64,000 nt of DNA, from positions 27,890,118 through 27,954,117 of the forward strand of contig OZ025242.1 in NCBI GenBank assembly GCA_964019155.1. The letters run 5' to 3'. The notes under the pieces are model-generated. The model saw only the letters and a list, made by a program, of their open reading frames with translations. It made no database searches and had not been told where the DNA came from. Shown piece by piece: positions 63,650-64,000 of the stretch. The stretch comes from Osedax fenrisi. Lineage: Eukaryota > Annelida > Polychaeta > Sabellida > Siboglinidae. The stretch's first letter is position 1; the number at the start of each line of letters is the position of its first letter. The translations under genes were made by a program, and so were the position numbers.

Positions 63650-63751
63650 CGGCATCCGTATCAGAAGGATTCAAGAGGTTTGAATCGCAACCATCTCGAG
63701 TGAAAGACGAACTTAGCGTTGTACTTATCTCTTCGTACTCTCGGATTGTAC
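63650..63751 (-). CDS. PP2D1: PP2D1-like PP2C protein, candidate exon A
   Basis: Acceptor ccctcacttgcactag|GTACAA and donor GATGCCG|GTGTTA, both phase 1, matching exon B. The 33 codons (T-I-R-E-Y-E-E-I-S-T-T-L ... N-P-S-D-T-D-A) are hydrophilic with no known motif. The plus strand also has an open frame here, so the exon rests on splice phase and composition. It has an acceptor and no start, so the first exon probably lies beyond the window. Confidence 0.5.
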
Positions 63752-64000
63752 CTAGTGCAAGTGAGGGAACAATGTATTTAGAAATTACAATATATTTCAA
63801 ATATATCACAATTTATGTATATTATATATTATATATATATATATATATTATAACTTTATCATACCATTTTATCACTAATTCTGAATTCAAATATATATTC
63901 TATTATCCATCTTAATATATATTTTAGAAATAATCATCTCAATAACTTATTTATGAATATCTAATTTAATTTATTATCAATTGAAGTTAATATTATTAAC
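63752..64000. other. AT-rich window end
   Basis: Upstream side of candidate exon A; short (TA)n at 63825-63848, no exon recognised. Confidence 0.6.

Overview
The window is AT-rich eukaryotic nuclear DNA with split genes, long introns, many (TA)n and (TAG)n microsatellites, a CR1-like LINE, a tRNA-derived SINE family and several terminal-inverted-repeat DNA elements. No bacterial-style operons or RNA operons are visible. The two genes found (a PDZ protein of the ALP/Enigma/Zasp type and a PP2D1-like PP2C protein) point to an animal. Base composition and repeats suggest an invertebrate, but I cannot name the species.

The single-frame open reading frames are mostly repeat artefacts; the real coding sequence lies in short exons. 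Joining exons by splice signals, phase and protein family gives two genes facing tail to tail. (1) Plus strand, about 19.37-36.23 kb: three exons encode an N-terminal PDZ domain starting with the P-W-G-F hallmark of PDZ-LIM proteins. The domain is cut by a 15.3 kb intron holding an 84-copy, 50 bp minisatellite. The gene probably continues, but I found no LIM exon. (2) Minus strand, 63.75 down to 39.86 kb: twelve exons whose eleven junction phases all agree (1,2,0,0,0,1,1,1,0,0,2) encode about 578 residues of a PP2C-fold protein closest to PP2D1. A C2H2-like finger comes first, then the PP2C domain, ending in a real stop. Several catalytic positions are changed, so it is probably a pseudophosphatase. 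The true 5' end may lie beyond the window.

Layout: 1-5.2 kb SINE end and AT-rich spacer; 5.2-7.45 kb decayed LINE; 8.3-8.65 kb isolated GC/CpG-rich patch; 10.1 kb SINE; 10.7-12.4 kb nested TIR elements; 14.7-15.5 kb 14 bp satellite; 17.05-17.69 kb TTAA-flanked TIR element; 19.1-20.9 kb CpG-rich zone with PDZ exon 1 and a foldback element; 25.6-29.8 kb minisatellite; 30.1-32.4 kb TIR elements; 34.76 and 36.18 kb PDZ exons; 39.86-63.75 kb PP2D1-like gene, whose introns carry SINEs, a hAT-like element, minisatellites and a 920 bp (TAG)n array starting 8 nt inside an intron. Exons stand out as GC-rich islets preceded by C-rich pyrimidine tracts, the most useful signal for finding genes here.
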